Origin: Pseudomonas putida
GTDB lineage: Bacteria > Pseudomonadota > Gammaproteobacteria > Pseudomonadales > Pseudomonadaceae
Length of the DNA: 64,000 bases
NCBI RefSeq assembly: GCF_028682395.1
Contig: NZ_JANHLC010000007.1
Coordinates: 62,001 to 126,000, forward strand
Direction: 5' to 3'
Shown in pieces: positions 8,410 through 17,290 of the stretch. How positions within the stretch are numbered: position 1 is the stretch's first letter; each line of letters opens with the position of its first letter. Both the position numbers and the translations under genes were made by a program. The notes under the pieces are model-generated. The model saw only the letters and a list, made by a program, of their open reading frames with translations, did not search any database and was not told the DNA's origin.

Positions 8410-9033
8410 TCAGGCGCCGGTGGCCGGGGCTGGCAGACAAATGCCGCGTTGTACGGCGGGGCGCGCGGCCACGCGTTCGTGCCAGGCGTGCAAGTGGGGG
8501 TAGGTGAGGGTGTCGAAGCCGACGATTCGGGCGATATGGCTCCAGCCAAACTGGGCGATATCGGCAATGGAGTATTCCTCGCCGGCCAGGTAGGGCCGCG
8601 TGGCCAAATGGGCATCCAGGGTGCTGAAGGCCGCGTGGTTCAGCCGTCGAAAATGCTCGATGGCCTCGGGCTGCGCGGTTTTGGCAAACAGCTCGAAATG
8701 CACCCGCTGGCCCAGCAGCGGGCCAACGCTCGCGGCGTGGAACATCAGCCATTGAATGGCTTGCCAGCGTGCCTGGGGCGCGGAGGGCAGCAGCCGGTCC
8801 GCCTGCTCGGCGAGGTACAGCAAAATGGCGGCCGACTCGAACAGCGTGATGCCTTGGCTGTCATCCACCAGCACCGGAATACGGCCATGGGGATTGAGGC
8901 GCAGAAACCCCGGTTGACGGTGCTCGCCGTCGTCGATCCGCACAGGGTGCAGTCGATACGGCAGCCCGAGTTCTTCCAGGGCAATGCTGATCTTGAAGCC
9001 GTTGGGTGAACTGTCGCTATAGAGGTGAATCAT
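8410..9033 (-). CDS. Glutathione S-transferase family protein
   Basis: A 207-residue cytosolic GST. The thioredoxin-fold half reads MIHLYSDSSPNGFKISIALEE, with the SPNG motif at the usual glutathione-activating position, a cis-Pro region near RIPVLVDD, and the ESAAILLYLAE glutathione-binding motif. The helical half ends with SIADIAQFGWSHI and WHERVAARPAVQRG. The length is normal for the family. The sequence is closest in style to the Nu/YfcG-like group, which reduces disulfides; the actual substrate is unknown. The neighbouring LysR gene at 9227 is divergent and may regulate it. Confidence 0.88.
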   Translation of the reverse strand: MIHLYSDSSPNGFKISIALEELGLPYRLHPVRIDDGEHRQPGFLRLNPHGRIPVLVDDSQGITLFESAAILLYLAEQADRLLPSAPQARWQAIQWLMFHAASVGPLLGQRVHFELFAKTAQPEAIEHFRRLNHAAFSTLDAHLATRPYLAGEEYSIADIAQFGWSHIARIVGFDTLTYPHLHAWHERVAARPAVQRGICLPAPATGA

Positions 9034-9226
9034 CGGCAGGTTGCCTCGTCATGACGGGCAGGCCGAAAGGCAGGTCGAGCGTGGGCCAAAAGATCGAACG
9101 GCATGGGAGTCTCTATATAGTTTTTCTAAAGCAATTGAAGGTGCCTTGGGCTGCGTTATGATCCGCATTGAACCGGATTCGTGGAAACGATCCTTTCTGC
9201 TGGTTGGCTTTAGGAAAACTAAATCA

Positions 9227-10114
9227 ATGTTCCCTGCGCTTTCGTTGCAGGCCCTGCGGGCGTTTGTCGAAGTGGGCCAGCGTGGCAGCATCAAGGCCGC
9301 TGCCCAGGCCCTGCATGTCACGAGTGGCGCGGTCAGCCAGCAGATACGCTTGCTGGAGGAGCGGATCGGCCTGGCGCTCTTTGAGCGTGACCCGCGAGGG
9401 CTGCGCCTGACCGAGGCAGGCCTTAGGGTCCACCCGATGCTGCTGCAGGCCTTCGAGCAGATTGAACGGGCCACCCGGACGCTGGCCGAAATCAGTCGCG
9501 GGCCGACCCTGACCGTCAGCACCGTGGCGACGTTTGCCGCGTCCTGGCTGGTGCCGCGCCTGGGCCGGTTCAATCAGCGCTACCCGGAGATCGAAGTGCG
9601 GGTCGAGGCCACCTCGGCACTCACCGATATGCGTCGCGATCGCGTCGATATTGCCTTGCGCCATGGCTTGGGGGTCTACCCCGGGCTGGAAGTCACACGG
9701 CTGATGGCGCCAGTTCTGGTGCCGGTGGCCCGCCCGGGGCTGATCGCCGCTGACGCCCTTGATACACCCCAGGATTGCCTGGACTACGCCTTGCTGCATG
9801 ACAGCGATCGCGCTGACTGGGCGCTCTGGCTGGCGGCCCATGGGGTTGATGAAGATTCGCGGGCGGCGCGGGGTACGGCATTCGAGGATGATTACCTGCT
9901 GATGCGCGCGGCGCAGGCCGGCCAGGGGTTGGCGCTGGTGCCGCACGAATATGCCAGAGAGGAAATCGCTTCGGGACGCCTGGTCCAGGTGCTGGATAAG
10001 CCCTGGCCGGCGCGTTTTGCCTATTACGTGGTCACGCGCGCCGGAGCGCGGCAGCGGCCCGAGGTCCGGGCCTTTGTCCAGTGGATACTGGAAGAGGCCG
10101 GGAGCGAGCCCTAG
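9227..10114 (+). CDS. LysR-family regulator, GcvA-like
   Basis: A 295-residue LysR transcription factor. The winged helix reads LSLQALRAFVEVGQRGSI with ALHVTSGAVSQQIRLLEERIG, and the effector domain carries STVATFAASWLVPRLGRF and the RVDIALRHG motif typical of the GcvA group. The start at 9227 is chosen because the sequence MFPALSLQALRAF is the usual LysR beginning; the longer frame from 9041 adds 62 residues of no family character. It diverges from the GST gene and is convergent with the MFS gene at 10179. Confidence 0.88.
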   Translation: MFPALSLQALRAFVEVGQRGSIKAAAQALHVTSGAVSQQIRLLEERIGLALFERDPRGLRLTEAGLRVHPMLLQAFEQIERATRTLAEISRGPTLTVSTVATFAASWLVPRLGRFNQRYPEIEVRVEATSALTDMRRDRVDIALRHGLGVYPGLEVTRLMAPVLVPVARPGLIAADALDTPQDCLDYALLHDSDRADWALWLAAHGVDEDSRAARGTAFEDDYLLMRAAQAGQGLALVPHEYAREEIASGRLVQVLDKPWPARFAYYVVTRAGARQRPEVRAFVQWILEEAGSEP

Positions 10115-10178
10115 ACCTCGGCCCTGTCGGTGCGAGCTCTGGCGCCACACCAATCGCCAACGCTCGCGAGTGTCAAGG

Positions 10179-11516
10179 TCAGTGGGCCGCCACGGCTTCC
10201 AGGCCTTCGGCATCCTTACGCGGGCGAATGATCATCAGCCCGGCGGCGGCAATCGCCAGTGGAGCGACCAAGGCCAGGTAATACCCGGCAGGACCGCCTT
10301 GTTCAAGAAACCAGCCGCCGCTGGCCGAGCCGATAATCGCGCCCACCCGGCCCAGGGCAATCGCCCAGCCGGTGGCGGTGGCGCGCAGGGCCGTGGGATA
10401 GGCCTGGGCCACCATATAGTTGAGCACGATCTGCTGGCCACCAATCCCCAGGCCGGCCAGGCCCGCCAGGATAAACACCAGCGTCCAGTTCTGGCCGCTG
10501 TTGGCCAGCCCCAGGCACAGGACGATGCCAAACACGAACAGCGCCAGCAGCAGGAGGCGGGTGTTGATTTTCGGCAATATGATCGACAGCGGAATCGCGC
10601 AGAGCACAAACACCGTATTCACCGCCACGGTGCCCATGGGCGCTTGCTCCACGGGCAGCCCACTGGCCTTGAGCACGGTCGGCAGCCACGACAGGAACAT
10701 AAACCACGCGACCCAGTTGAACAGGTAGACGGTCCAGATTCCCAGGGTATTGCGGGCCAGGCCGGCGCTGAACAGCGAGCTGACGCGGGTTCTCAGCGCT
10801 TGTTCCGGCACGCTGAAGTGGCTGCCGGATATCACTGGCTGCTGAGTGATCCGCGCGACGATCTGTTCGATCTGGCGCCTGCCGTTGTCGGTGTTCCGGC
10901 GCGCCAGAACGTGCAGCGACTCCGGCAGGCTGGTCAGTAGTACGACCAGCAGGAGCAGCGGCACGATACCGCCGACGGCAAAGATGCCTTGCCAGCCAAT
11001 CACCGGGAGCATCTTGGCGGCCAGCAGACCACCCAGGATGGCGCCGGCGGGCAGCCCCAGCAGCACGGTGGTCATGATGGTCCCGCGATGGCGAGCCGAG
11101 CCGTACTCGGCGGCCAGGGACAGCACGACCGGGGTCGCGCCGCCCATGCCGAGCCCGGCGATAAAGCGCAGGACCAGGATCTGTTCAGTGGTCTGGGCAA
11201 AGGCGGTCGCCAGCGATGCCAGGCCAAACAAGGCCACCGAGCCGATAATGGTCGGTCGCCGGCCGAACTTGTCGCCCAGCAGGCCCAGGCCCATGGCGCC
11301 GATCACCATGCCGACGATCCCTGCGGTCAGGATCGGCGCCAGGGCGCCGGCGCCGAGCCCGAAGGCCTGGGTAATGGACGGGCCGGTAAAGGCTATGGCC
11401 TGGGTATCGAAGCCATCGAGAATGGCCACCAGAAAACACAGCACGAACACCCGCCACTGAAAGGCGCTCAGGCGCGTTCGATCGAGCAGTTCGGGGATGG
11501 AGATTGAAGGAGGCAT
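10179..11516 (-). CDS. MFS transporter, aromatic acid:H+ symporter type
   Basis: A 445-residue inner-membrane transporter of the AAHS (PcaK/BenK/MhpT) branch. Twelve membrane segments can be followed. The first helix carries LVAILDGFDTQAIAF, with the DGFD signature of this branch, and loop 2-3 reads GLLGDKFGRRPTIIGSV, the MFS D-R-x-GRR motif. The ATG at 11516 has GGAG six bases upstream; the longer frame would start with TTG. A short-chain aromatic acid is the expected substrate, but no catabolic genes are next to it, so the compound is unknown. Confidence 0.88.
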   Translation of the reverse strand: MPPSISIPELLDRTRLSAFQWRVFVLCFLVAILDGFDTQAIAFTGPSITQAFGLGAGALAPILTAGIVGMVIGAMGLGLLGDKFGRRPTIIGSVALFGLASLATAFAQTTEQILVLRFIAGLGMGGATPVVLSLAAEYGSARHRGTIMTTVLLGLPAGAILGGLLAAKMLPVIGWQGIFAVGGIVPLLLLVVLLTSLPESLHVLARRNTDNGRRQIEQIVARITQQPVISGSHFSVPEQALRTRVSSLFSAGLARNTLGIWTVYLFNWVAWFMFLSWLPTVLKASGLPVEQAPMGTVAVNTVFVLCAIPLSIILPKINTRLLLLALFVFGIVLCLGLANSGQNWTLVFILAGLAGLGIGGQQIVLNYMVAQAYPTALRATATGWAIALGRVGAIIGSASGGWFLEQGGPAGYYLALVAPLAIAAAGLMIIRPRKDAEGLEAVAAH

Positions 11517-12027
11517 GGCAGCTCCGCGCAGCAAGGCATTTTTATAGTTGAAAGGCGCAGGCTAGGTAGGTCGGGGGGCTGCGTCTAATATCATTTGGGT
11601 GCCACGCCATACCCCTGGGGTATGGTACTTTTTCATCCCTTGATCGATAGCCGCGAGTCGCTCGAATCTGCATCGATTGCAAGGAGGATCCCTGGACCGG
11701 TCTTTGAAACCCCCAGGCTGATCGCGCGGTCGCCTGTACCGCGCCAGCGCCGCGTTTGTGCAGGCCATGGATTGCCCGCTCGAAGTGCTGGAGGAAGAAG
11801 ACGCATCTACGGCCTGGCCCAGGCCCTCAAGGCGCTGGCAGGTAAGGCTCGCGGGCGCCAGGCATTCGAATACCCGGCGGCAAACCCTATGCCGAACACG
11901 AGGTCAAATTGATGCTGGTCGAGCCGTGTGGCGTGCTCAATACCGGCCAGGAAGGTGGCGAGCGTACGGCGCAGAATGATCGGTGGATCTAGAGCGCGCC
12001 AGGTGCAGCGCGAAGGGCGTAACAGGC
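11517..12027. other. Long non-coding stretch with a possible decayed coding remnant
   Basis: About 510 bases without an intact gene. Between roughly 11730 and 11992 the plus strand shows coding-like patches that move between frames: LYRASAAFVQAMDCPLEVLEE, then IYGLAQALKALAGKA, then PYAEHEVKLMLVEPCGVLN followed by a stop near 11990. They could be one gene broken by two frameshifts, but I do not recognise the family. The first 200 bases hold the MFS promoter region. Confidence 0.35.
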
Positions 12028-12053
12028 AGAGAGCGCCCCTAGCGGCGCTCTCT
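12028..12053 (-). terminator. Terminator of the carboxynorspermidine operon
   Basis: AGAGAGCGCC at 12028-12037 pairs perfectly with GGCGCTCTCT at 12044-12053 across a 6-base loop, 14 bp after the dehydrogenase stop on the minus strand. Confidence 0.7.
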
Positions 12054-12066
12054 GTTTGACGGCGTA

Positions 12067-13311
12067 TCAGCCGAGGGCATCCCAGGGACGGTCGCCCTGT
12101 TCGTCCTTGATTCGGGTCGGCAGACCCATGGCATCCAGCGCCTTGAGGAACGGCGCGGCAGGCAACTCTTCGACGTTGGCCATGTGCTGCACATCCCAGA
12201 CGCCACGGGCGACCAGCAGGGCCGCTGCGACCGGTGGCACGCCGGCGGTATAGGAAATACCCTGGCTGTCGGTCTCGGCATAGGCCTCTTCGTGGTCAGC
12301 CACGTTATAGATAAAGACCTCGCGCGGCTGGCCATCCTTGGTGCCCTTGACCAGATCGCCGATGCAGGTCTTGCCGGTGTAACCCGGTGCCAGCGAGGCT
12401 GGATCGGGCAGCACGGCCTTGACCACCTTGAGCGGTACGACTTCCAGGCCCTCGGCGGTGCGCACCGGTTTCTCGGAGAGCAGGCCGAGGTTCTTCAGCA
12501 CGGTGAACACATTGATGTAGTGCTCGCCGAAGCTCATCCAGAAACGCACGTTGGGCACGTCAAGGTTCTTGGACAGCGAGTGCACTTCATCGTGGCCGGT
12601 CAGGTACAGGTTCTGTTCGCCCACGACCGGCAGGTCGTCGGTGCGCTTGACCTCGAACATGGTGTTGCTGGTCCACTGGCTGTTCTGCCAGCTCCACACC
12701 TGTCCGGTGAATTCGCGGAAATTGATTTCCGGATCGAAATTGGTGGCGAAATATTTGCCGTGGGAACCGGCATTGACGTCGAGAATATCGATCGAATCAA
12801 TGCGGTCGAAATACTGTTGCTGCGCCAGGGCGGCATACGCGTTGACCACGCCCGGATCGAAGCCCACGCCCAGAATGGCGGTGATGTTCTTGGCCTGGCA
12901 TTCCTCGAGGTGATTCCACTCGTAGTTGCCATACCAGGGCGGCGTTTCGCAGACCTTGCCCGGTTCTTCGTGAATGGCGGTGTCCAGGTAGGCCACGCCG
13001 GTATCGATGCAGGCACGCAGCACCGACATATTGAGGAAAGCGGAACCGACGTTGATCACGATCTGTGATTCGGTTTCGCGGATCAGCGTCTTGGTCGCCT
13101 CGATGTCCAGGGCGTTCAGTGCGAAGGCCTGGATGTCGGCGGGTTGCTTGAGGCTACCCTTGGCTTTGACGCTGTCGATGATGGCCTGGCATTTGGAGAT
13201 GTTACGCGACGCGATGGCAATACGACCGAGTTCGTCGTTGTGCTGCGCGCACTTGTGGGCCACCACCTTGGCAACACCTCCTGCACCAATGATAAGGACG
13301 TTTTTCTTCAA
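12067..13311 (-). CDS. Carboxynorspermidine/carboxyspermidine dehydrogenase
   Basis: A 414-residue saccharopine-dehydrogenase-like enzyme. In the alternative polyamine pathway this family joins aspartate semialdehyde to 1,3-diaminopropane or putrescine with NADPH, making carboxynorspermidine or carboxyspermidine. The N-terminal Rossmann motif reads VLIIGAGGVAKVVAHKCAQ; GVGFDPGVVNAYAALA and GSHGKYFATNFDPEINFREF are typical of this subgroup. The start codon appears to be TTG, preceded by AAAGGAG about 11 bases upstream. It follows nspC after about 26 bp, so the two act as consecutive steps from one operon. Confidence 0.88.
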   Translation of the reverse strand: MKKNVLIIGAGGVAKVVAHKCAQHNDELGRIAIASRNISKCQAIIDSVKAKGSLKQPADIQAFALNALDIEATKTLIRETESQIVINVGSAFLNMSVLRACIDTGVAYLDTAIHEEPGKVCETPPWYGNYEWNHLEECQAKNITAILGVGFDPGVVNAYAALAQQQYFDRIDSIDILDVNAGSHGKYFATNFDPEINFREFTGQVWSWQNSQWTSNTMFEVKRTDDLPVVGEQNLYLTGHDEVHSLSKNLDVPNVRFWMSFGEHYINVFTVLKNLGLLSEKPVRTAEGLEVVPLKVVKAVLPDPASLAPGYTGKTCIGDLVKGTKDGQPREVFIYNVADHEEAYAETDSQGISYTAGVPPVAAALLVARGVWDVQHMANVEELPAAPFLKALDAMGLPTRIKDEQGDRPWDALG

Positions 13312-13337
13312 TTTCTTTATCTCTCCTTTGTACCAGC

Positions 13338-14435
13338 CTACGAGAGGCTGGACAGGTAATCGTCAAAGCCGAATTCGCGAACCACCTCGACACTGCCGTC
13401 GAGTTGCTTCACTACGATGGACGGCATTTTCAGGCCGTTGAACCAGTTTTTCTTGACCATGGTGTAACCCGCGGCGTCGATAAACGACAGCCGATCGCCG
13501 ATGGTCAGCGGACGATCGAATGGATACTCGCCGAAGATATCGCCCGCCAGGCAGGACTTGCCGCACACCATATAGGTGTGTTCGCCGTCGCAGGGCGCCA
13601 GCTTGGCATTGAGGCGATAGATCAGCAGGTCGAGCATATGAGCCTCGATGGAGCTGTCCACGACGGCCAGGTGCTTGCCGTTGTAGAGGGTGTCGAGCAC
13701 GGTGACTTCCAGGGACGCGCTCTGGGTGATCGCCGCTTCGCCCGGTTCCAGGTAAACCTGCACGCCGTACTTCTGGGAGAACGCCTTGAGGCGTGCGCAG
13801 AAGGCGTCCAGTGCATAGCCTTCGCCGGTGAAGTGGATACCGCCACCCAGGCTGACCCACTCGACCTTGTGCAGCAGAGCGCCGAAGCGTTCTTCGATGG
13901 TGCCCAGCATCTGGTCGAACAGGTTGAAGTCACCGTTCTCGCAGTTGTTGTGGAACATAAAGCCGGAGATCTGCTCAATCACGGCTTCGATCTTGACCGG
14001 GTCCCATTCGCCCAGGCGGCTGTAAGGCCGTGCCGGGTCGGCCAGCAGGTAATCCGAGCTGCTCACCTGCGGGTTCACACGCAGGCCGCGGACCTTGCCC
14101 GCAGACGCCTCGGCGAAGCGCTGCAACTGGCCGATGGAGTTGAAGATGATCTTGTCGCAGTTCTCGAGCATCTCCTCGATCTCGTCGTCGGCCCAGGCCA
14201 CGCTATAGGCGTGGGTTTCGCCGGCGAATTTCTGGCGGCCGAGCTTGAGCTCGTAAAGCGAAGACGATGTGGTGCCGTCCATGTACTGCTCCATCAGGTC
14301 GAACACCGACCAGGTGGCGAAGCACTTGAGGGCCAGCAGAGCCTTGGCTCCGGACTGTTCGCGGACATAGGCAATCTTTTTCAGATTGACCAGCAGCTTC
14401 TGTTTGTCGATGAGGTAGTACGGCGTTTTGATCAT
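13338..14435 (-). CDS. nspC: Carboxynorspermidine decarboxylase
   Basis: A 365-residue PLP-dependent, alanine-racemase-fold decarboxylase that releases CO2 from carboxynorspermidine or carboxyspermidine to give norspermidine or spermidine. It starts MIKTPYYLIDKQKLLVNL; the PLP lysine is in LLALKCFATW (Lys37). LGGGIHFTGEGY provides the glycine-rich phosphate loop, and the GKSCLAGDIFGEY motif near residue 300 contains the active-site CxxxD cysteine. The start at 14435 fits the family better than the frame start at 14486. It is first in the operon with the dehydrogenase. Confidence 0.92.
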   Translation of the reverse strand: MIKTPYYLIDKQKLLVNLKKIAYVREQSGAKALLALKCFATWSVFDLMEQYMDGTTSSSLYELKLGRQKFAGETHAYSVAWADDEIEEMLENCDKIIFNSIGQLQRFAEASAGKVRGLRVNPQVSSSDYLLADPARPYSRLGEWDPVKIEAVIEQISGFMFHNNCENGDFNLFDQMLGTIEERFGALLHKVEWVSLGGGIHFTGEGYALDAFCARLKAFSQKYGVQVYLEPGEAAITQSASLEVTVLDTLYNGKHLAVVDSSIEAHMLDLLIYRLNAKLAPCDGEHTYMVCGKSCLAGDIFGEYPFDRPLTIGDRLSFIDAAGYTMVKKNWFNGLKMPSIVVKQLDGSVEVVREFGFDDYLSSLS

Positions 14436-14652
14436 TTCGAGGCCCCCGGCAAGGCCAGCCAAAAAAAGGACACGCATTGTGCCCACACTCGGTGCAGATC
14501 GAAAGGGCTGTCAGTAGAGAATGCCGGGCCAGTGTTTCAAATTGACGGGCGCAAGGGCTGATCGCTGATCTGGATCAACGGTTGTTGACGCGTGCGTGCA
14601 AGCCGTTGTGCGGCGCCAGGCGAGCAAGCGCGTCCCCAGCACTGACCGGGCG

Positions 14653-15111
14653 TCAGAGGGCGCGGGACATCAGGTGCTGCGCCTTGCCCCACGCTTCGAA
14701 CCGCTCCAGCGCGGTCCAGCCACGCTTGGCGTAATAGGCACTCTGGTCGTGGGTGTGCAGGTATAACGTGCTGATCCCACGCTCCCGGGCCTGGTCGCAG
14801 ACGCCCTCGATCAGCTGCTCCGCCAACCCCTGGCCGCGCGCCTCGGGGGCGACCAGTACACAGGCCAGCCACGGCCCCAGGTCCGGCCGCTCGGGCAGGT
14901 CGTCGCGCGCCAGGGCTGCGCCGCCGAGCAGCTGCCCATGCTCGGTTGCGATCAGGCATCGCCACTCGCCATTGCGTTGGCCCTCGGCAAATTCACGTTG
15001 CCAGTCGGCCAGCGATTGCTGGGCATATTCATAGGCGAACTGGCGATACACGCGTTCGGCAAAGGCGGCGCAATGCTCCATGCTTGGATCGAGCCAGGTG
15101 AAGTGCGGCAT
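14653..15111 (-). CDS. GNAT family N-acetyltransferase
   Basis: A 152-residue acetyltransferase using acetyl-CoA; the substrate is unknown. The family A motif appears as WLACVLVAPEARGQGLAEQLIE near residues 83-104, with the R/Q-x-x-G-x-A coenzyme loop as ARGQGLA. The C-terminal part, TLYLHTHDQSAYYAKRGWTALE, carries the usual Y-x-x-x-G-W tail. It starts 9 bp after the stop of the diguanylate cyclase gene on the same strand, so both are probably on one transcript. Confidence 0.87.
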   Translation of the reverse strand: MPHFTWLDPSMEHCAAFAERVYRQFAYEYAQQSLADWQREFAEGQRNGEWRCLIATEHGQLLGGAALARDDLPERPDLGPWLACVLVAPEARGQGLAEQLIEGVCDQARERGISTLYLHTHDQSAYYAKRGWTALERFEAWGKAQHLMSRAL

Positions 15112-15120
15112 CAGGTGTCC

Positions 15121-16314
15121 TTAAGGTAGCGGGGGCCGGTTGGCCGGCTGTGGTTCGTCACTTGCCCGGGTTCGATCCACCACGCGCAGGCGATCACGGC
15201 CGCCACGCTTGGATTCGTAGAGCGCCGCATCCCCTTGTTCGATCAATGCCGCCAGGCTGGCCGGCGGCTGGTCGAACAGGCTGGCGCCAATGCTCAGCGT
15301 CACGGCTGCCGGGGTGCTGAAGGCCTGGGTGGTGGCCTGGTGAAATTGCTCGCGCAGGGCACTGCCCAACGCGGCGACGGGCGCGTCGCCGGTGTTGCTC
15401 AGCAGGATGACAAACTCGTCACCGCCCAGTCGGGCGGCCAGCGCGCCTTCGGGCAGCAACGCGCGAATCATCTCGCTCAGGCTGACCAGCAGGCGGTCGC
15501 CGGCGGTATGTCCATAAAGGTCGTTGACCAGCTTGAAGTTGTCGATATCGATCAGTAGCAGCGCGCCGGGGCGGCTGGGCGAGACGTCCTCGAGTACTCG
15601 TGTGGCCCGCACTTCGAGGGCGCGCCGGTTGTACAGGGCCGTCAGCGGATCGCGCGCCGCCAGCCGGGCGATACGCTTTTCCCGGCGATAGCGCTCGGTG
15701 CCGGTCATCGACAACGCGATCAGCATTATGGCCATCGCCCCCTCGACCAGGGAGATCTGGATGATCTCGCCCCGAAAGGCCGCCAGGTCGATCAGCGTAC
15801 CGGGCACCACCGCCGTGAGTGCCTTGACCAGATAGAACAGCCCGTGGAGCAGCAACACATAACGCAACTGGACCGCCCCCACGCTCAGGGAGCTGCCATG
15901 GGGGCGCAGCAGGAAACTGGCCTTGAGGGTCAGTCCCGCGACCAGCAGCGAATTGACCAGTAGATAGACCTTCGACCACGGCGGCTCGCCGGGTAATAAC
16001 AGCAGGGCTAGCCAGGCGACGAATACCAGGTACCAGGCCCGGGACAGCCGCGCCAGGGTAAAGCGCGTGACCCCCAGCAGGAAAAACCAGTGCGCGACCA
16101 CCAGCAGGCCGTTGGCGAACCAGATGCCGACAAACAGAATGCCGCTGCCACGCAGCAGGGCCAGGGTCGAGCCGACGCAGATCGTGGCAAAGCCCGCGCT
16201 CCAGAACAGCAGCGAAGGCTCGCGCACGGTACGCCATTCAATGGCCAGATACAGCGCCGCAGCGGCGGCGAGGGCGATGGTGAGCACCAACATCGTGGAG
16301 GGATCGAGGGCCAT
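15121..16314 (-). CDS. Membrane-anchored diguanylate cyclase (GGDEF), no I-site
   Basis: A 397-residue enzyme making cyclic di-GMP from GTP. About the first 200 residues form six or seven membrane segments; the catalytic domain follows with DPLTALYNRRALE, LLIDIDNFKLVNDLYGHTAG and the active-site LGGDEFVIL. The RxxD inhibitory site expected five residues before GGDEF is absent (the stretch reads PEGALAARL), so product feedback by that site is unlikely. The ATG at 16314 is chosen because MALDPSTMLVL begins the first membrane helix; the longer frame starts with TTG. The GNAT gene follows 9 bp later. Confidence 0.9.
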   Translation of the reverse strand: MALDPSTMLVLTIALAAAAALYLAIEWRTVREPSLLFWSAGFATICVGSTLALLRGSGILFVGIWFANGLLVVAHWFFLLGVTRFTLARLSRAWYLVFVAWLALLLLPGEPPWSKVYLLVNSLLVAGLTLKASFLLRPHGSSLSVGAVQLRYVLLLHGLFYLVKALTAVVPGTLIDLAAFRGEIIQISLVEGAMAIMLIALSMTGTERYRREKRIARLAARDPLTALYNRRALEVRATRVLEDVSPSRPGALLLIDIDNFKLVNDLYGHTAGDRLLVSLSEMIRALLPEGALAARLGGDEFVILLSNTGDAPVAALGSALREQFHQATTQAFSTPAAVTLSIGASLFDQPPASLAALIEQGDAALYESKRGGRDRLRVVDRTRASDEPQPANRPPLP

Positions 16315-16689
16315 AGCCTGGGGGGCCTGTCTGATTGCCGGGATAGAGCGGCGATTGTAAGCGCTCAAGGCGGTTTTTCGCAGCGCGTGCCAGCGCTAAA
16401 ACCGGGTCTTTTTTTACCCGTCGCTGGCGCACTGGGTCGCCCCCGTGCCAGGGCAGCAGAAGCTTTACGGCCACTGCGAGGCGGCGTCTCTATGCGCGCT
16501 CTGCTATCGGTTCGGGCGCGGGCAGCCGCGTTGTGAAAAGCTGCGGCAACGGGCGCGGATTGATCGGGTGGCAATCTGATGATGTTGCACGGCCTGGCCA
16601 GGCGCCTGGCGGACACAGGAGGGCGGGCTGTCCGGGAAGAGGCCGACAGCTTTGTACTAAAGGCCTGGCCCAGTTCATCATTCGTCGGG
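16315..16689. other. Non-coding stretch with a nested hairpin
   Basis: No intact gene. GCCAGCG at 16389-16395 pairs with CGCTGGC at 16422-16428, enclosing a smaller GGGT/ACCC stem with a run of seven T. It lies about 75 bp upstream of the cyclase start and could terminate transcription entering from the right or fold in the cyclase leader. Confidence 0.4.
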
Positions 16690-16804
16690 TGGCGGATATG
16701 GCGCAAGTCGCTAACCTCGTGACCTACATCGCTCGTCGTTGCACTTCATCACGGTCGGTGCGGGTTTGCGCATCGACGGCGGCGTCGCCAGCATGGCTAT
16801 CTGA
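16690..16804 (+). pseudogene. C-terminal remnant of a short-chain dehydrogenase
   Basis: The plus strand reads VADMAQVANLVTYIA and, after a shift of frame near 16735, FITVGAGLRIDGGVASMAI and stop at 16804. This is the classic SDR tail (VAN-V-YL-S---S-ITG---RVDGG). Most of the gene is missing and the tail carries a frameshift. It stops 27 bp before the SRPBCC gene, which suggests the intact ancestor had an SDR-SRPBCC operon. Confidence 0.6.
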
Positions 16805-16831
16805 ACCTTACTCGTAGAGAGAGCAATTGAT

Positions 16832-17242
16832 ATGGCAACTGCATCCGCATTTATCGATATCCCGGCGTCGTCTGAGCAGGTATGGCAATTGATCGGTGGT
16901 TTCAACTCGCTACCGGATTGGCTGCCGCTGATTGCCAAGAGCGAATTAAGTGAAGGCGGGCGCGTGCGACGTCTGGAAACCCAGGATGGCCAGGTGATCG
17001 TCGAGCGCCTGGAGTTCTTCGATAATGCTGGCAAGACCTACAACTATTCCATCAGCCTGGCGCCATTCCCGGTGACCGACTACCTGTCGACCCTGAGCGT
17101 CGAAGCCCACGGGCAGGGCTCGCGAGTCAGCTGGTCCGGACGCTTCACCGCCAAAGGTGTCAGCGACCAGGAAGCCGAGGAGCTGTTTGCCGCTGTCTAT
17201 AACGGTGGGCTGGCGGCTTTGCGGGCCAACTACCCGGCGTGA
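16832..17242 (+). CDS. SRPBCC family protein
   Basis: A 136-residue START/Bet v1-like (polyketide cyclase group) lipid- or aromatic-binding protein. It starts MATASAFIDIPASSEQVWQL, the usual first beta strand and helix, followed by FNSLPDWLPLIAKSEL, and ends with a long helix, SDQEAEELFAAVYNGGLAAL. A GAGAGAG stretch lies upstream of the ATG. Proteins of this kind bind or modify small hydrophobic compounds; the ligand is unknown. The upstream SDR remnant and the convergent SDR gene at 17291 hint at a small-molecule conversion. Confidence 0.85.
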   Translation: MATASAFIDIPASSEQVWQLIGGFNSLPDWLPLIAKSELSEGGRVRRLETQDGQVIVERLEFFDNAGKTYNYSISLAPFPVTDYLSTLSVEAHGQGSRVSWSGRFTAKGVSDQEAEELFAAVYNGGLAALRANYPA

Positions 17243-17290
17243 TGCGTCCGCGATTTGTCCTGCCGGCCGACCGACAGCGTTCGCTGCGTA

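Noticed and set aside
11016..11460. Plus-strand frames inside the MFS gene near 11 kb
   Set aside because: They are antisense shadows of the transporter and share no domain with known proteins.
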